Shown: positions 26,930-37,530 of the stretch, in pieces
How positions within the stretch are numbered: position 1 is the first letter of the stretch
Layout: each line of letters opens with the position of its first letter
Assembly: GCA_011799875.1 (NCBI GenBank)
Contig: CM022302.1
Span: 524,162,228 to 524,226,227, forward strand
Length of the DNA stretch: 64,000 nt
Source of the DNA: Thinopyrum elongatum
Lineage: Eukaryota; Streptophyta; Magnoliopsida; Poales; Poaceae
Direction: 5' to 3'
Made by a program: the position numbers and the translations under genes
Notes under the pieces: generated by a model
The model's input: only the letters and a program-made list of their open reading frames with translations
The model's database searches: none
Told to the model about the DNA's origin: nothing

Positions 26930-27700
26930 GACTAGGCACCACCTCATCAGTTTTGCCTATGTGTCATGTCTATGTGTCAATTTTGCCCTAGGTTGTGAAG
27001 CAGCCTATATTTCTGTCATTCCCAAAATTCCCAAAAAAATTGGGCATTCTTTACTATCCAAATCATTGCCTCATGACAATATTCAGCTCTATTTTCCTGG
27101 TAAATCTTTCTCGGCAAATTTCCAAAGTTTTTGTTCAGCTAGAACCGTTGTGAAGAATGTACTAGCTAGGCATATCCTAATGAGCTGAATTTTTGCCACA
27201 TCTTCTATATTCCCAAATCATATCTCTCCACAAAATTTTAGCCCTATCTAATAATCCGTGTGAGCTCACCATCCAATCTTTGTTTCTGGTAATATTTTTA
27301 GTTTGTGAAGCAACTATATTTTATGTTAATTTATAATTGCTGAAAATTTTCCAGGACATGACCCTACCCATATAACCTCCCTCCACCAAATTTTAGCTCA
27401 TTTAATATATCCAATTTCCCTCAACATTTTTCCCAATTTTTTGTTCAGTGGAGAGCACTTTGAAGGAAGTACCATTTTTATTTATCCAAATGGTATGAAA
27501 TTTTTACAGTGCCTTCATATGCCCAAATTATCATCCTCCTCCAAACTTCAGATCAATCAATTCATTCATTTGAGTCCAGCTTCAACATTCATATTTTTGT
27601 CTAGTGTGGTACTTTGCAAAGCAAGTGACGCCTAGGCTCCTCCATTTGAGCTGCAAATTTTCCAAGAAAGTGTCCTTAGTAGATGATCATCCTCGGCCAA
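26930..27700 (+). repeat. Fragment of the same LTR family as the solo LTR at 50,710-54,967
   Basis: Read forward, this stretch resembles the reverse complement of about 53,950-54,560. Shared words include TTTCCAAAGTTT, GTGAAGCAACTATATTTTAT, GTGAAGGAAGTACCATTTT and CTAGCTAGG, in the same order with many substitutions and short gaps. It is an old, truncated LTR piece lying inside the Pack-CACTA. No terminal TG or CA is found, so boundaries are approximate. The frames here are noncoding. Confidence 0.75.
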
Positions 27701-27984
27701 ACCTCAGGCCCATTGGCCATGTCCATTTTCCCTACCACTAATCAAACACTTGGATGCTAATTCATGTTTGAGCTTAGTTCAGTCTCCTCATGAGATTCTT
27801 CTATTGCCTTCTTCTTCCTAACACCTACCGGCGGAGTGCCCAACCCACTAGACATGCCTAGGCCGCCCAGAACATGTGGCAACGCCACGGTCACGCGGTG
27901 ACCACGCGGCGGGCATGCGAGTTTACGCGCTTTGGAGTTGGGGCCCTTGGCCACCATCCAAACCTCAACGTATTGCCACCAAAC

Positions 27985-30360
27985 CATGTATTTCTGATTA
28001 AATAGATACTTATGTACCTATAAATGATTTTTGGAAAAAATAAAGAGCAAACTATGAGGCAAGTGCAGTTCAAATTTGACCCGCTTCTTACTGAATCGGC
28101 GGAAATTTGTCTTTTTCACCAGTGGTGGATCAAAACTTTTGACACCCAACCATTTGGTCAATTGTGCATTAAATATGGCCTAGTATTTTATAAAATTGAT
28201 TTGATCCAATTTTGCAACAAATATATGGTAGGTCCTTCACAAAAAAACTCATTTTGGGCACTCAAAAAATGGAAAATTGATTTTTCGTCCAAAGAAAATA
28301 AAAATCCCTTAGGCAACATTGTTTGCCATTCCAAGATGCACCCTTGTGCACAATATGAGATCATTTGAACAAACTATGCCATGAATGTGGCCATAAGATT
28401 GATCATTTGGCTTGAAAGCCATGAATCTTCACATATGATAGCTGATTTCTGAGAACACTTTTTTAAACTAATTGCCTATTACAAGTTTATTATTTTTCCT
28501 GGCAACTTCGTAGCATATAATGACACAATGCGAAGGTTTTCCAATTTTTTGATTTTTTTGAATTTTTTGTGCCCGTTTCAAAATGCGGTCAAAATGGCGG
28601 GCATGACCGTTCCTAGTTAGTGGTTGAATCTTGGAAAACTTTTGGTGTTTCTCTGATTAAATAGATACTTATGTACCTATAAATGATTTTTGGAAAAAAT
28701 AAAGAGCAAACTATGAGGCAGCTGCAGTTCAAATTTGACTCGCTTCCTACTGAATCGGTGAAAATTTGTCTTTTTCACCAGTGGTGGATCAAAACTTTTA
28801 ACACCCAACCATTTGGTCAATTGTACATTAAATATGGCCTAGTATTTTATAAAATTTATTTGATCCAATTTTGCAACAAATATATGGTAGGTCCTTCACA
28901 AAAAACCCTCATTTTGGGCATTCAAAAAATGGAAAATGGATTTTTCATACAAAGAAAAAGAAAACTTCCTTAGCCAACATTGTTTGTCATTCCAAGATGC
29001 ATCTTTGTACACAATATGAGATCATTTGCACAAACTATGCCATGAATGTGGCCATAAGATTGACCATTTGGCTTGAAAGCCATGAATCTTCATACATGAT
29101 AGCTCATTTCTGAGAACACTTTTTTAAACTAATTGCCGTATTACAAGTTTATTATTTTTCCTGGCAACTTGGTCGCATATAATGACACAATGCGAAGGTT
29201 TTCCATTTTTTTTATTTTTTTTTGAACTTTTTATGCCCGTTTCAAAATGCGGTCAAAACGGCGGGCATGACCGTTCCTAGCTAGTGGTTGAATCTTGGAA
29301 AAAATTTGGTGTTTCTCTAATTAAATAGATACTTATGTACCTATAAATGATTTTTGGAAAAAATAAAGAGCAAACTATGAGGTAGCTGCAGTTCAAATTT
29401 GACCCGCTTCCTACTGAATCGGCGGAAATTTATCTTTTTCACCAATGGTAAATCAAAACTTTTGACACCCAACCATTTGGTCAATTGTGCATTAAATATG
29501 GCCTAGTATTTTAGAAAATTTATTTGATCCAATTTTGCAACAAATATTTTGTAGGTCCTTCACAAAAAAACTCATTTTGGGCACTCGAAAAATGGAAAAC
29601 TAATTTTTCTTCCGAAGAAAATGAAAACTCCCTTAGACAACATTGTTTGCCATTCCAAGATGCACCCTTGTGCACAATATGAGATCATTTGAACAAATTA
29701 TGCCATGAATGTGGCCATAAGATTGATCATTTGGCTTGAAGGCCATGAATCTTCACACATGATAGCTCATTTCTCATAACACTTTTTTTTAAAGAATTAC
29801 CTTATTACAAGTTTATTATTTTTCCTGATAACTTAGTCACATATAATGACACAATGCGAAGGTTTTCTAATTTTTTGATTTTTTTGAATTTTTCATGCCC
29901 GTTTCAAAATGCTGTCAAAACGGCGGGCATGACCGTTCCTAGCTAGTGGTTTAATCTTGGAAATTTTTTGGTGTTTCTCTGATTAAATAGGTACTTATGT
30001 ACCTAGAAATGATTTTTGGAAAAAATCATGAGCAAACTATGAGGCACCTGTAGTTCAATTTTGACCCGCTTCCTCCTGAATCGGTGAAAATTTGTCTTTT
30101 TCATGAGAGGTGGATAAAATCTTTTGACACCCAACCATTTGGTCAATTGTATATTAAATATGGCCTAATATTTTAGTAAAATGATTTGGTTCAAATTTGC
30201 AACAAATATATGGTAGGTCCTTCACAAAAAAACTCATTTTGGGCACTCAAAAAATGGAAAACAAAATTTTCGTCCAGAGAAAATGAAAAGTTAGTTATTT
30301 TTACTGAAAAGTAGGTCACACTTGGTGAGACAATGTGAAGGTTTTTTATTTCTATTTATT
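27985..30360 (+). repeat. ~660-bp tandem array, about 3.6 units
   Basis: The word TAAATAGATACTTATGTACCTA (last unit TAAATAGG) ends at 28,020, 28,679, 29,344 and 30,005, giving spacings of 659, 665 and 661. Each complete unit carries a partial dyad of ATGCCCGTTT and AAACGGCGGGCAT near its end. Units differ by scattered substitutions, so the array is not recent. No coding function is seen. The two frames over 95 codons (28,024-28,368 and 28,683-28,973) are equivalent positions in neighbouring units. Confidence 0.9.
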
Positions 30361-30363
30361 TTT

Positions 30364-31059
30364 ATAAATTTCTTAGGTCGTCAAATAGCAGATATGATTT
30401 AAAATCTTATTTTCAATCGATTACGACCAATTTAAATGGTCTTAACATCATCAAAGAGGATACTGCGTTCTGATTGGTCTAAAATCATCTCACGCGGATC
30501 ATGGATTAAGCACCGTCGGATGCGCCCGGATCCAACGGCAGCCCACACCCCCCTCATCGCTCTCACCCCCCTCCCGAATCACCCCGTGTCCCTCTCATCC
30601 TCATCCACCCACGAAACCCTAGCCCCTTATCCCAATCGCCGCTGCCGCTCCCTTTTCCCCATCGCCGCCGCCACCCAGATCCGTGTTCTCACGCTGCCCA
30701 GATCCACACACACTCTCACCGCTTCGCCTCCGTCCTTCCCTCTCCACCTCGCCTCTGTCTCCCACCACGCCGCATGCCGCACGCCAGAAAAGGGCAGGCG
30801 AGCTGCCTTCGCCCTCCCCTCGCCCCCGCGCTGGTCCCACCGCCGCGCCCAGTTCCCTGGATGGGACGATGATGACAGCAGGAGGGGCAAACCTCTTAGG
30901 TGCGCGCGGCTCCGTCGCCCCGCCCCGCATGCGGACGCACGCGAGGATCCCCCACCCACCGCAACGAAGAAGACGCGGCATCATGGCGGCGGCTCATGCG
31001 GCAGCGGCGTCCCCCACCCACCGCGCGTCCATCCAGGCGACGTCGTCCCCGCCGTACCA
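30364..31059 (+). promoter_or_regulatory. Probable captured 5' flank and leader of the chimeric gene
   Basis: The sequence turns from AT-rich repeat to C-rich DNA near 30,480. It holds the word AAACCCTAG (telo-box type, about 30,614-30,622) and CT-rich stretches typical of plant 5' leaders. No clear TATA box is seen. The reading frame of the following coding start is also open upstream to about 30,436, so a longer protein cannot be excluded. The composition suggests this was captured together with the phosphatase fragment. Confidence 0.4.
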
Positions 31060-31469
31060 ATGGCATCGGTGGACACCGGCGAGGGGCCGGCAGCGACCGT
31101 GCCCCAGGCCACCGTCTCGCACGTCATATTCGACATGGACGGCCGCCTCCTCGGTACCCGCTCCCCACCTCTCCCTATTGTTTCTTCCGCCCTATTGTTT
31201 CCAATGTCTTGTCTGATTCCGTGGCTTGGTGTGGGCGGACGCAGACATGGAGGGGTTCTACACGGAGGTGCAGGAGAAGATCCTCGCGAGGTACGGCAAG
31301 GTGTTCGACTGGTCCCTCAAGGCCAAGATGATGGGAAAAAAGGCCACCGAGTCGGCGCACATCTTCATTGACGAGTGCGGCCTCGCTAGCTTGCTCACCC
31401 CAGAGCAGTTCCTCGAGGAGCGCGAGGGCATGCTGCAGGAGCTCTTCCCCTCCTGTGCCGTCCTGCCTG
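31060..31469 (+). pseudogene. Captured N-terminal fragment of a GPP-type glycerol-3-phosphatase (HAD hydrolase)
   Basis: Exon 1 encodes VSHVIFDMDGRLL. This matches plant GPP1/GPP2-type proteins, in which the first Asp of DMDG is the nucleophile. Exon 2 continues with FYTEVQEKILARYGKVFDW and MMGKKATESA, then LTPEQFLEERE and LQELFPSCAVLPG. Splicing at 31,153/31,245 restores the family reading LLD, with a Met where relatives have Thr (one C-to-T change). The rest of the enzyme, including later HAD motifs with the Lys and second acidic pair, is absent. In the family the enzyme dephosphorylates small phosphoesters such as glycerol 3-phosphate; this fragment alone should be inactive. Confidence 0.85.
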
Positions 31470-32669
31470 GTTTGTTTCTCCCCTTCTAATCATACTCTAG
31501 TGTTTATCTGTAAGTGATGTGTCGAGCTTAGTCACTTGCCAGTTGAGTGGGCAACTAAATTGTGGTTTTAGTTTAACATGGCTGCTTAACTGTAGGAGCA
31601 TTATGTCTTTGATAGTTCAATTCACTTTGTTGATAATTTGTTAGACGGAAGAAGAGAAGGAATGGAATTTGAGCTATAGAACATCTTTTAAGTTGATGTA
31701 ATTAGCTTTCCTATAATTGCTTCGGTTGCTTTTGTGGCTTGCTAACATCTCCCTTATACTAGTCTGGATGGATGCGGCCCGGATCGCAGACTCCTCCTGC
31801 TTCCCCCAGTACAACGCCTCCCTCAAGTGTACGCATCCTCCGCCCCTAATCCTAAATTCCTAATCCAGTCGCTCCCAATTTAGTTTCTGGCCATGATTTC
31901 TCAGAAATTTTGTGCATCTGTGGTGGATCACTGATGATGTGCTGTGTCCCCAGGTCTGGAGACCAACCAGGACAAGAGCAAGTGCCAGCAGCAGTTTGAC
32001 GACTACAAGGAGTGCAAGAAGAGAGAGGTTTGCTTTTGTTTCCCCAATTCCTCTCTAGCCTTTTTTGATGGTGTATGATGGATGGCTTTAAATTGATGTG
32101 TGCATATGTTTATTACTGTAGCTAGTAACATGTGTTTGTTTCGTGCACTTGCTGAATGTTCAAGGGGACCTGTAGCTTGTGTCTGACAGCAAGTGCCAAA
32201 CTTGAAACTGAAACTTGTTTGTGGTGGACCTGGAGCTCTTCTACCTGGTAAAGTCGTAAACAGACATTCAGATTCAGGGCCATCTCCCTCTGCCTCTCTG
32301 TAAAAAAGGGTTAACTGACATTTCTTCAGAGTTACAGCTGGTTGACTGATTTGGTTCCTTCAGCTCATCAGCCGTCCTTTGGTTCAGAGCAGTTTCTGGT
32401 TGACTTCATTGATGGATTGATCCTCTGCTCTGCTCTGCTTGCAGGGTGACCAGGTGATTGACGCTGAGGCTACCGTGGTGCTCGTGGTGCCCGATGCCTG
32501 CTGTGGTGCGCTCATCTGCAAAGGAGGGAGCTCATCAAGTATGATTACTTACTTACACTGCCTTCCCGTTCTCATGCCCAATATTGCTGGGCTTGCTTGC
32601 TGTGCTTGCAATGAACCATGTGGTAGATGCTCTCCACTCCACACAAGGCCCACGGGATCAGTATACTGA
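31060..32669 (+). CDS. Candidate chimeric gene (HAD phosphatase N-terminus + COX23 twin CX9C + KH part), five exons
   Basis: Proposed exons are 31,060-31,153, 31,245-31,469, 31,763-31,828, 31,954-32,027 and 32,445-32,669. All four introns begin GT and end AG. Phases agree at every junction: 94 nt leaves 1 base, the next exon supplies 2 and again leaves 1, the next does the same, the fourth closes the codon, and the KH exon starts in its native frame. The sum is 684 nt, 227 residues plus TGA. Residues about 1-106 resemble the N-terminus of plant glycerol-3-phosphatases (motif FDMDG), the next ~45 the COX23 core with both CX9C pairs, and the last ~75 a KH strand-helix region then unrelated tail. 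Retained introns indicate capture at DNA level. Only HAD motif I is present and the KH loop is altered, so native activities are unlikely. Transcription is unproven. The start at 31,060 is chosen by analogy with the phosphatase family. Confidence 0.5.
31763..32027 (+). pseudogene. Captured COX23-like twin CX9C exons
   Basis: Exon 31,763-31,828 encodes ARIADSSCFPQYNASLK plus the first base of Cys. Exon 31,954-32,027 encodes the rest of Cys and then LETNQDKSKCQQQFDDYKEC and KKRE. The two pairs C-x9-C and C-x9-C are both intact, as in COX23 (CHCHD7 family), an intermembrane-space factor for cytochrome c oxidase assembly imported by oxidative folding. The intron starts GTACGC and ends CCCCAG. The native C-terminal exon with its basic tail is not found downstream. 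Confidence 0.85.
32445..32540 (+). pseudogene. Captured fragment of a KH-domain RNA-binding protein
   Basis: After a strong acceptor (CTCTGCTTGCAG) the frame encodes GDQVIDAEATVVLVVPDACC then GALICKGGS. This matches the start of a PCBP/Nova-type KH domain, whose nucleic-acid loop is GxxG (usually IGKGG). Here the first Gly of the loop is Cys, one G-to-T change, which should weaken RNA binding. A native donor resembling AA|GTATGA lies near 32,538. If it is not used, the frame runs on to TGA at 32,667-32,669. Confidence 0.75.
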
Positions 32670-34700
32670 TCAGCAGAACTCTTTTAACGAATGAGTTAAT
32701 ATGTTCCTGGTGTTCGTGCAAAATGAGTTAAGTAGTTTAATTTTGTGGTTACATAGTTTCACCTTCACATTTCTTCATTTTTCTTGACAAGTTGAATATG
32801 TTCAGCTGGTCTGAAAACAAAGAAACATTCAGTTCATTTATACTGAATCTTTCAGAAAACCTGAAGGAGATATCTAATACAAATATCTGATTATTCCCCC
32901 AACCATGTAGACTACTAGATTAGATCTAACTACACAAGTATAGAATGCTCAAATTAGTATGTACTGTTGTACAAGTTTAATGCAGAGTATTTTGGTAGTA
33001 CTGCTGTACAAGTTTACTGTAGTACTTTGGTATGCACTTTTGAACAAGTTAATGCTGTATTTTGGTATGTACTGCTGTACAAGTTTAATGTGGTGTTTTG
33101 GTATGTACTGCTGAGTTCATAACAATTTTGTTTTACAACATGCAGATGATTGCCTTCATTCATGTTTCGACGCGAGCTCTAGGTCGAAATTGGAAGAAGC
33201 AAGGCATGCAGGATCTAGGCATGCATGCATGCTCTCTTATCCCTGCTTCTGCTCCTTGGGAGATGTGAATTGCTGGGACTTTTGATGTACCCCTGGCATT
33301 TATCTTTTCTCTTATCTCTTTGTTGTTTTGCTAGAACCGTAAATCCTGATGCATGATGATCATGGTTTGTTTTTATAGATCTGTTATGCTGGCGCTTAAA
33401 ATTTTACATGCCTGGATTCTGATTGAACTTGTTCTTGTAGGTCTTTCCACTTCTATGATCAGTTTAGTTAGAGTTGCACATGTCAGAACACTATATACCA
33501 ATAACTCCCAGCTAGTGGGAAATTTTTTATCACTCCATTAACACATACTGGTTAGTGTTAGTCATACTATTTATGTACATGGAATTTGTTGTCAATTTTG
33601 TTAGAATGCAACCTTTTGGTAATTCTGGACTTTTCTTTTACGGTAATGTAATGATGTTAGATGTTTGCTGGTTGTTGTATATGGGCAAGATGAATCCTAT
33701 TGTTTTCTTTTTGATGTACACACATGCTGATGGTTGACACTAATGAACAACAAGCAACCATTCTAGTTACTACCTAGGTGTTCAGAGATTGTTGTATTAT
33801 TTATGTTCTTTTTACTTCCAGAGTTATTGTTCGCTCATACTATCATCACATTGCCTGTTTTTCTTGCTGCATACATGTATCTCAAGCATTGTACTTCTGT
33901 GTTTGCTTAGGCGGATAACTACTAAGTGATTACAATTAATTGACAGACTGCCTACAACTTAACATGCTGTTAGATGTACTTTTATTTTGTGTCTAACCAT
34001 TCTATTTTATAACATTTAGATGATGGCCGTCATTCATGTTTCGTCGCGAGCTAAATTAGGGAGATTTACAATTAATGGACGGAGAAGTCGGAAGAAGCAA
34101 GACATGCAGGATCTGGGTATGCATGCACACTCTCGTATCTTCGCTTTTGCACCTAGGGAGATGCAGGACTTGTTATAATGTTGAATTTTCTTGGAATTTG
34201 GATGTACTGCTGATTTTCCTTAGAATTTGATGTATATGTGCTTGCTAACTTGTTATTCAAATGCCGGAAAATATATTGGCATTGAATCTGGGCTGTTTGT
34301 ATGTCTATGATATAAATATTATTTGATAAATACAGGCATGGGCTAAATCAAAAAGTGGCTGAAATGTCTATTGGACCAAATCTATTTGGGCTTTGAAAAG
34401 GCTATGGCCCAAAATATACCGATAGAACAGAGGCTGAAAATTTAAAAACAAATAGAAATTGGACTGTAAAAAAAATCAAGGCCCAAAAAAGAAATGGATC
34501 GCAAAAAGGCCATGGCCCATGAAATAAAAAGGCCGAATTGTTGGGCTTGGCCCATGTGGTGGTCCATGTAGCTGACCAGAATTAACAAGAAATATAACAT
34601 TATATGGGCTGAATTACTGGGCTCAGCCCATATAGACACCGAGTTGGACTGGGCTGATTCTAATCAACGACCTTTTCATTTAGTCGCAATTTTGCCACGT
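32670..34700 (+). other. Noncoding captured DNA with an internal diverged duplication
   Basis: This is AT-rich, intron- or 3'-UTR-like sequence. Two diverged copies of a segment lie at about 33,140-33,330 and 34,010-34,220. Shared words are TTCATGTTTCG, CGCGAGCT, GGAAGAAGCAAG, CATGCAGGATCT and GCATGCATGC. The motif TTTGGTATGTACTGCTGTACAAGTTTA is repeated loosely three to four times at 32,955-33,115. I do not recognise a gene. Confidence 0.6.
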
Positions 34701-34744
34701 CAGCTTGCCACGTTGGATCCGACGTGGCCTGGGCAGACAACCAG

Positions 34745-34791
34745 CGACCAAAACAAAAGGTCGTTGAACCAACGACCTTTTGTTTTGGTCG
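34745..34791. repeat. Perfect 22-bp inverted repeat with 3-bp loop
   Basis: The left arm starts CGACCAAAACAAAAGG and ends TCGTTG. The right arm is its exact inverted complement, and AAC separates them. It lies in the right subterminal region and is built from the ACGACC/GGTCGT words repeated there. A transposase-binding role is inferred from position. It is corrupted in the poor copy near 8,190-8,240. Confidence 0.8.
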
Positions 34792-34922
34792 TTGCCTTCT
34801 ACGATCATATCACAGAGAAGGTCGTTAATTTCCATTAAAGACGGTCAGCTTTTGACCATCTGTTTTTGGTCACAAAAAGGTCGCAAATGAAAAACAACGA
34901 CCATTCAGCGACCAATAGTGAT

Positions 34923-34951
34923 GGTCGCAAGTTGACATATTTCTTGTAGTG
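34923..34951 (-). repeat. Right terminal inverted repeat of the Pack-CACTA
   Basis: It ends TTTCTTGTAGTG, the inverted complement of the left end, and is followed by the target duplication GTG at 34,952-34,954. Confidence 0.93.
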
Positions 34952-36842
34952 GTGGGTGGTGTGTTGTTGCAATAACCTACGCATGTCCTTGACGTGACAA
35001 ATGCCTCACGAACCACAGAGACGGGCGGGAACGTCGAGGACCGGCTGCGTTCGTCCGCGAGACCGAGTCTTCGATGGGTGATCGTGTGACAGAACGGGCT
35101 TAGACTTGGTCTGTCATCTCGCGACGACCTGCCGTAACACGAAGAATCAGTTGTTCACCGTGGCCTACGCCCTCTCGGTGCCGGTCAACGCCATACATCG
35201 CCGGGGCCACCGGATGGGTCCTCGATCTGGAAACCACCCGAGGGGGGAGGGGGGACCTGACCTGCATGCGCAAGGCTCCATGCATATGCATGCAAATGGG
35301 TGGTGTGTTGTTGGAATAACCTACGCACATCCTTGACGTGACACATGCCTCACTAACCACACAGACGGGCGGGAACGTCGAGGACCGGCTGCGTTCGTCC
35401 GCGAGACCGAGTCTTCGGTGGGCGATCCTGTGACAAAACGGGCTTAGACTAGGTATGTCATCTCGCGACGACCTGCCGTAACACGAAGAAGCAGTTGTTC
35501 ACCGTGGCCTACCCCCTCTTGGTGCCGGTCAACGCCCTAGACTGCCGGGGCCACCGGATGGGTGCTCGGTCTGTAGAACCGGGCGAAGGCCATCTGAAAA
35601 GTAGAAAACAAGATGGTAACTATAATGTGGTAAGGTGGTTTGCCAGGCATGGAAGAAAACAACAAAAATAGTATAAGACATATTGTCAAGAATGCACACA
35701 TCTTTGCCGAGAGTGACTCTCGGTAAAGGTGGGCATTGCCAAGAGCCGGCAATCGACCCTCGGTAACCACTGCTCTAAATCTTTATTTTCCTTCTATTTG
35801 TGTTTTTATTTGGCACTCTCCTTTTGTATCTGATATTTCAAATGTTTTTATGACTAGACTTTGAAAATGCCATGACTTTTGATGAACTTTTTCTATGAAA
35901 ATGACTTTTTGATGACTTATATATATGTTTTGGGCTAGATTTGTTCAAAACTCAACTTTAAAGACTGTAAAGTAAAAAACATGAGAACGGTGACCTGTCG
36001 TAACACGAAGAAGCAGGTATTTACCGTGGGCTACCCTCTCTCGGTGCCGGTCAATGCCCTAGACCGCCGGAGCCACCGGATGGGTCCTCGGTCTAGAAAC
36101 CGCCCGAGGGGGGAGGGGGGACCACACCTGCATGCGCAAGGCCCCATGCATATGCATGAAAATGGGTGGTGTGTTGTTGGAATAACCTACGCACATCCTT
36201 GACGTGACACATGCCTCACGAAACACACAGACGGGCGGGAACGTTGAGGGCCGGCTGCGTTCGTCCATGAGACAGAGTCTTCGGTGGGCGATCCTGTGAA
36301 ACAACGGGCTTAGACTTGGTCTGTCATCTCGCGACGACCTGCCGTAACACGAAGAAGCAGTTGTTCACCATGGCCTACCCCCTCTCGGTGCCGGTTAACG
36401 CCCTAGACCGCCGGGGTCACCAGATGGGTCCTCGGTCTGGAAACCGCCTGAGGGGGAGGGGGGACCACACCTGCATGCGCAAGGCCCCATGCATATGCAT
36501 GCAAATGGGTGGTGTGATGTTGGAATAACCTACGCATGTCCTTGACGTGACACATGCCTCACGAACCACACAGACGGGCGGGAACGTCGAGGACCGACTA
36601 TGTTCGTCCGCGAGACTGAGTCTTCGGTGGGCGATCCTTTGACAGAACGGGCTTAGACTTGGTCTGTCATCTCGCGACGACCTGCCGTAACACAAAGAAG
36701 CAGTTGTTCACCGTGGCCTACCCCCCTCTCGGTGCCGGTCAACGCCCTAGACCGCCGGGGCCACCAGATGGGTCCTCGATCTGGAAACCACCCAAGGGGG
36801 GGAGGGGGAACCACACCTGCATGCGCAAGGCCCCATGCATAT
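34952..36842 (+). repeat. Tandem array of ~345-bp units (right part, after the Pack-CACTA)
   Basis: This continues the array broken at 26,663. Landmark copies lie near 35,133, 35,477, 35,999, 36,345 and 36,687, and the variant ~440-bp segment is at about 35,587-35,993. The array stops abruptly inside a unit at 36,842 after ATGCATATG. Confidence 0.88.
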
Positions 36843-37530
36843 GCCCCGCACTTCCTGCACAAACCGGACACATTCCCTCTCGATACCCAGAGACTAGCTG
36901 GGTGGTGGTGCGATTTACAAGCGGCCTGAGGGGAGGCTTATTCGAAACGCGCCAATTTTTTTACCACACCCTACAGGGGCCATTTGATGACACCGTGCTA
37001 GCTCTCGAGTAATTCCGGCATCGTATGATTTTCCGAGAATTTAAACGGTTGCATCAGGCATGCCACTAAGGTACTTTCGCCTCCCCGGTGCATTGCATGC
37101 CCCTCCCTCGTCTGCGCAGGGCCTTGGCATGCTGCAATGACATCACACATAATTTCCCATACCGCTTCCGGGCATGATTTCATGTGGTGCCTTGCAGATC
37201 TGGAATTTCCGGCGATGAAACCCTAGCAGAGCAATAAATATCTCGAATATTGCACGCGTGCCTGGAAAATGCGGGGGGCGTGGCACATGTCATGCGATGG
37301 CCTCCTTTGAGAGCACAAGAAGTTTCGAGGCCACCGGAGCAACAGACCCCGCATTTCCTGCACAAACCGAACACATTCCCTCTCAATACCCAGACACTAG
37401 ATGGGAGATGGTGCGGTTTACAAGCGGCTTGAGGGGAGGCTTATTCGTAACCCGCCAAATTTTTTACCACACCCTACAGGGGCCATGTGATGACACCGTA
37501 CCAGCTCTCAAGTAATTCCGGCATTGTACG
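36843..37530 (+). repeat. Two copies of a ~170-bp segment ~505 bp apart
   Basis: CCCCGCACTTCCTGCACAAA at 36,843 recurs as CCCCGCATTTCCTGCACAAA near 37,349. Similarity continues through TTTACAAGCGGC, TTTTTACCACACCCTACAGG and AATTCCGGCAT. The intervening ~335 bp occurs once. It looks like the remains of another tandem repeat within the CACTA. No coding sequence is seen. Confidence 0.75.

Larger units (their letters stand above)
26664..34951 (+). mobile_element. Pack-CACTA: non-autonomous CACTA carrying host gene fragments
   Basis: The left end starts CACTACAAGAAATATGTC and the right end is its inverted complement, with one mismatch over 29 bases. The 3-bp target duplication GTG lies at 26,661-26,663 and 34,952-34,954. 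Joining the flanks recreates the host repeat word GCAAGTGGGTGGTG exactly. Subterminal DNA is rich in ACGACC/GGTCGT words, as CACTA subterminal repeats are. There is no transposase frame, so mobility would need proteins supplied in trans. Contents in order are a segment related to a gypsy LTR, a 660-bp tandem array, and fragments of three host genes with introns. Confidence 0.93.

Noticed and set aside
30436..31371. 311-codon unspliced frame as a gene
   Set aside because: It reads through the first intron of the captured phosphatase fragment. The conserved protein requires splicing at 31,153/31,245.
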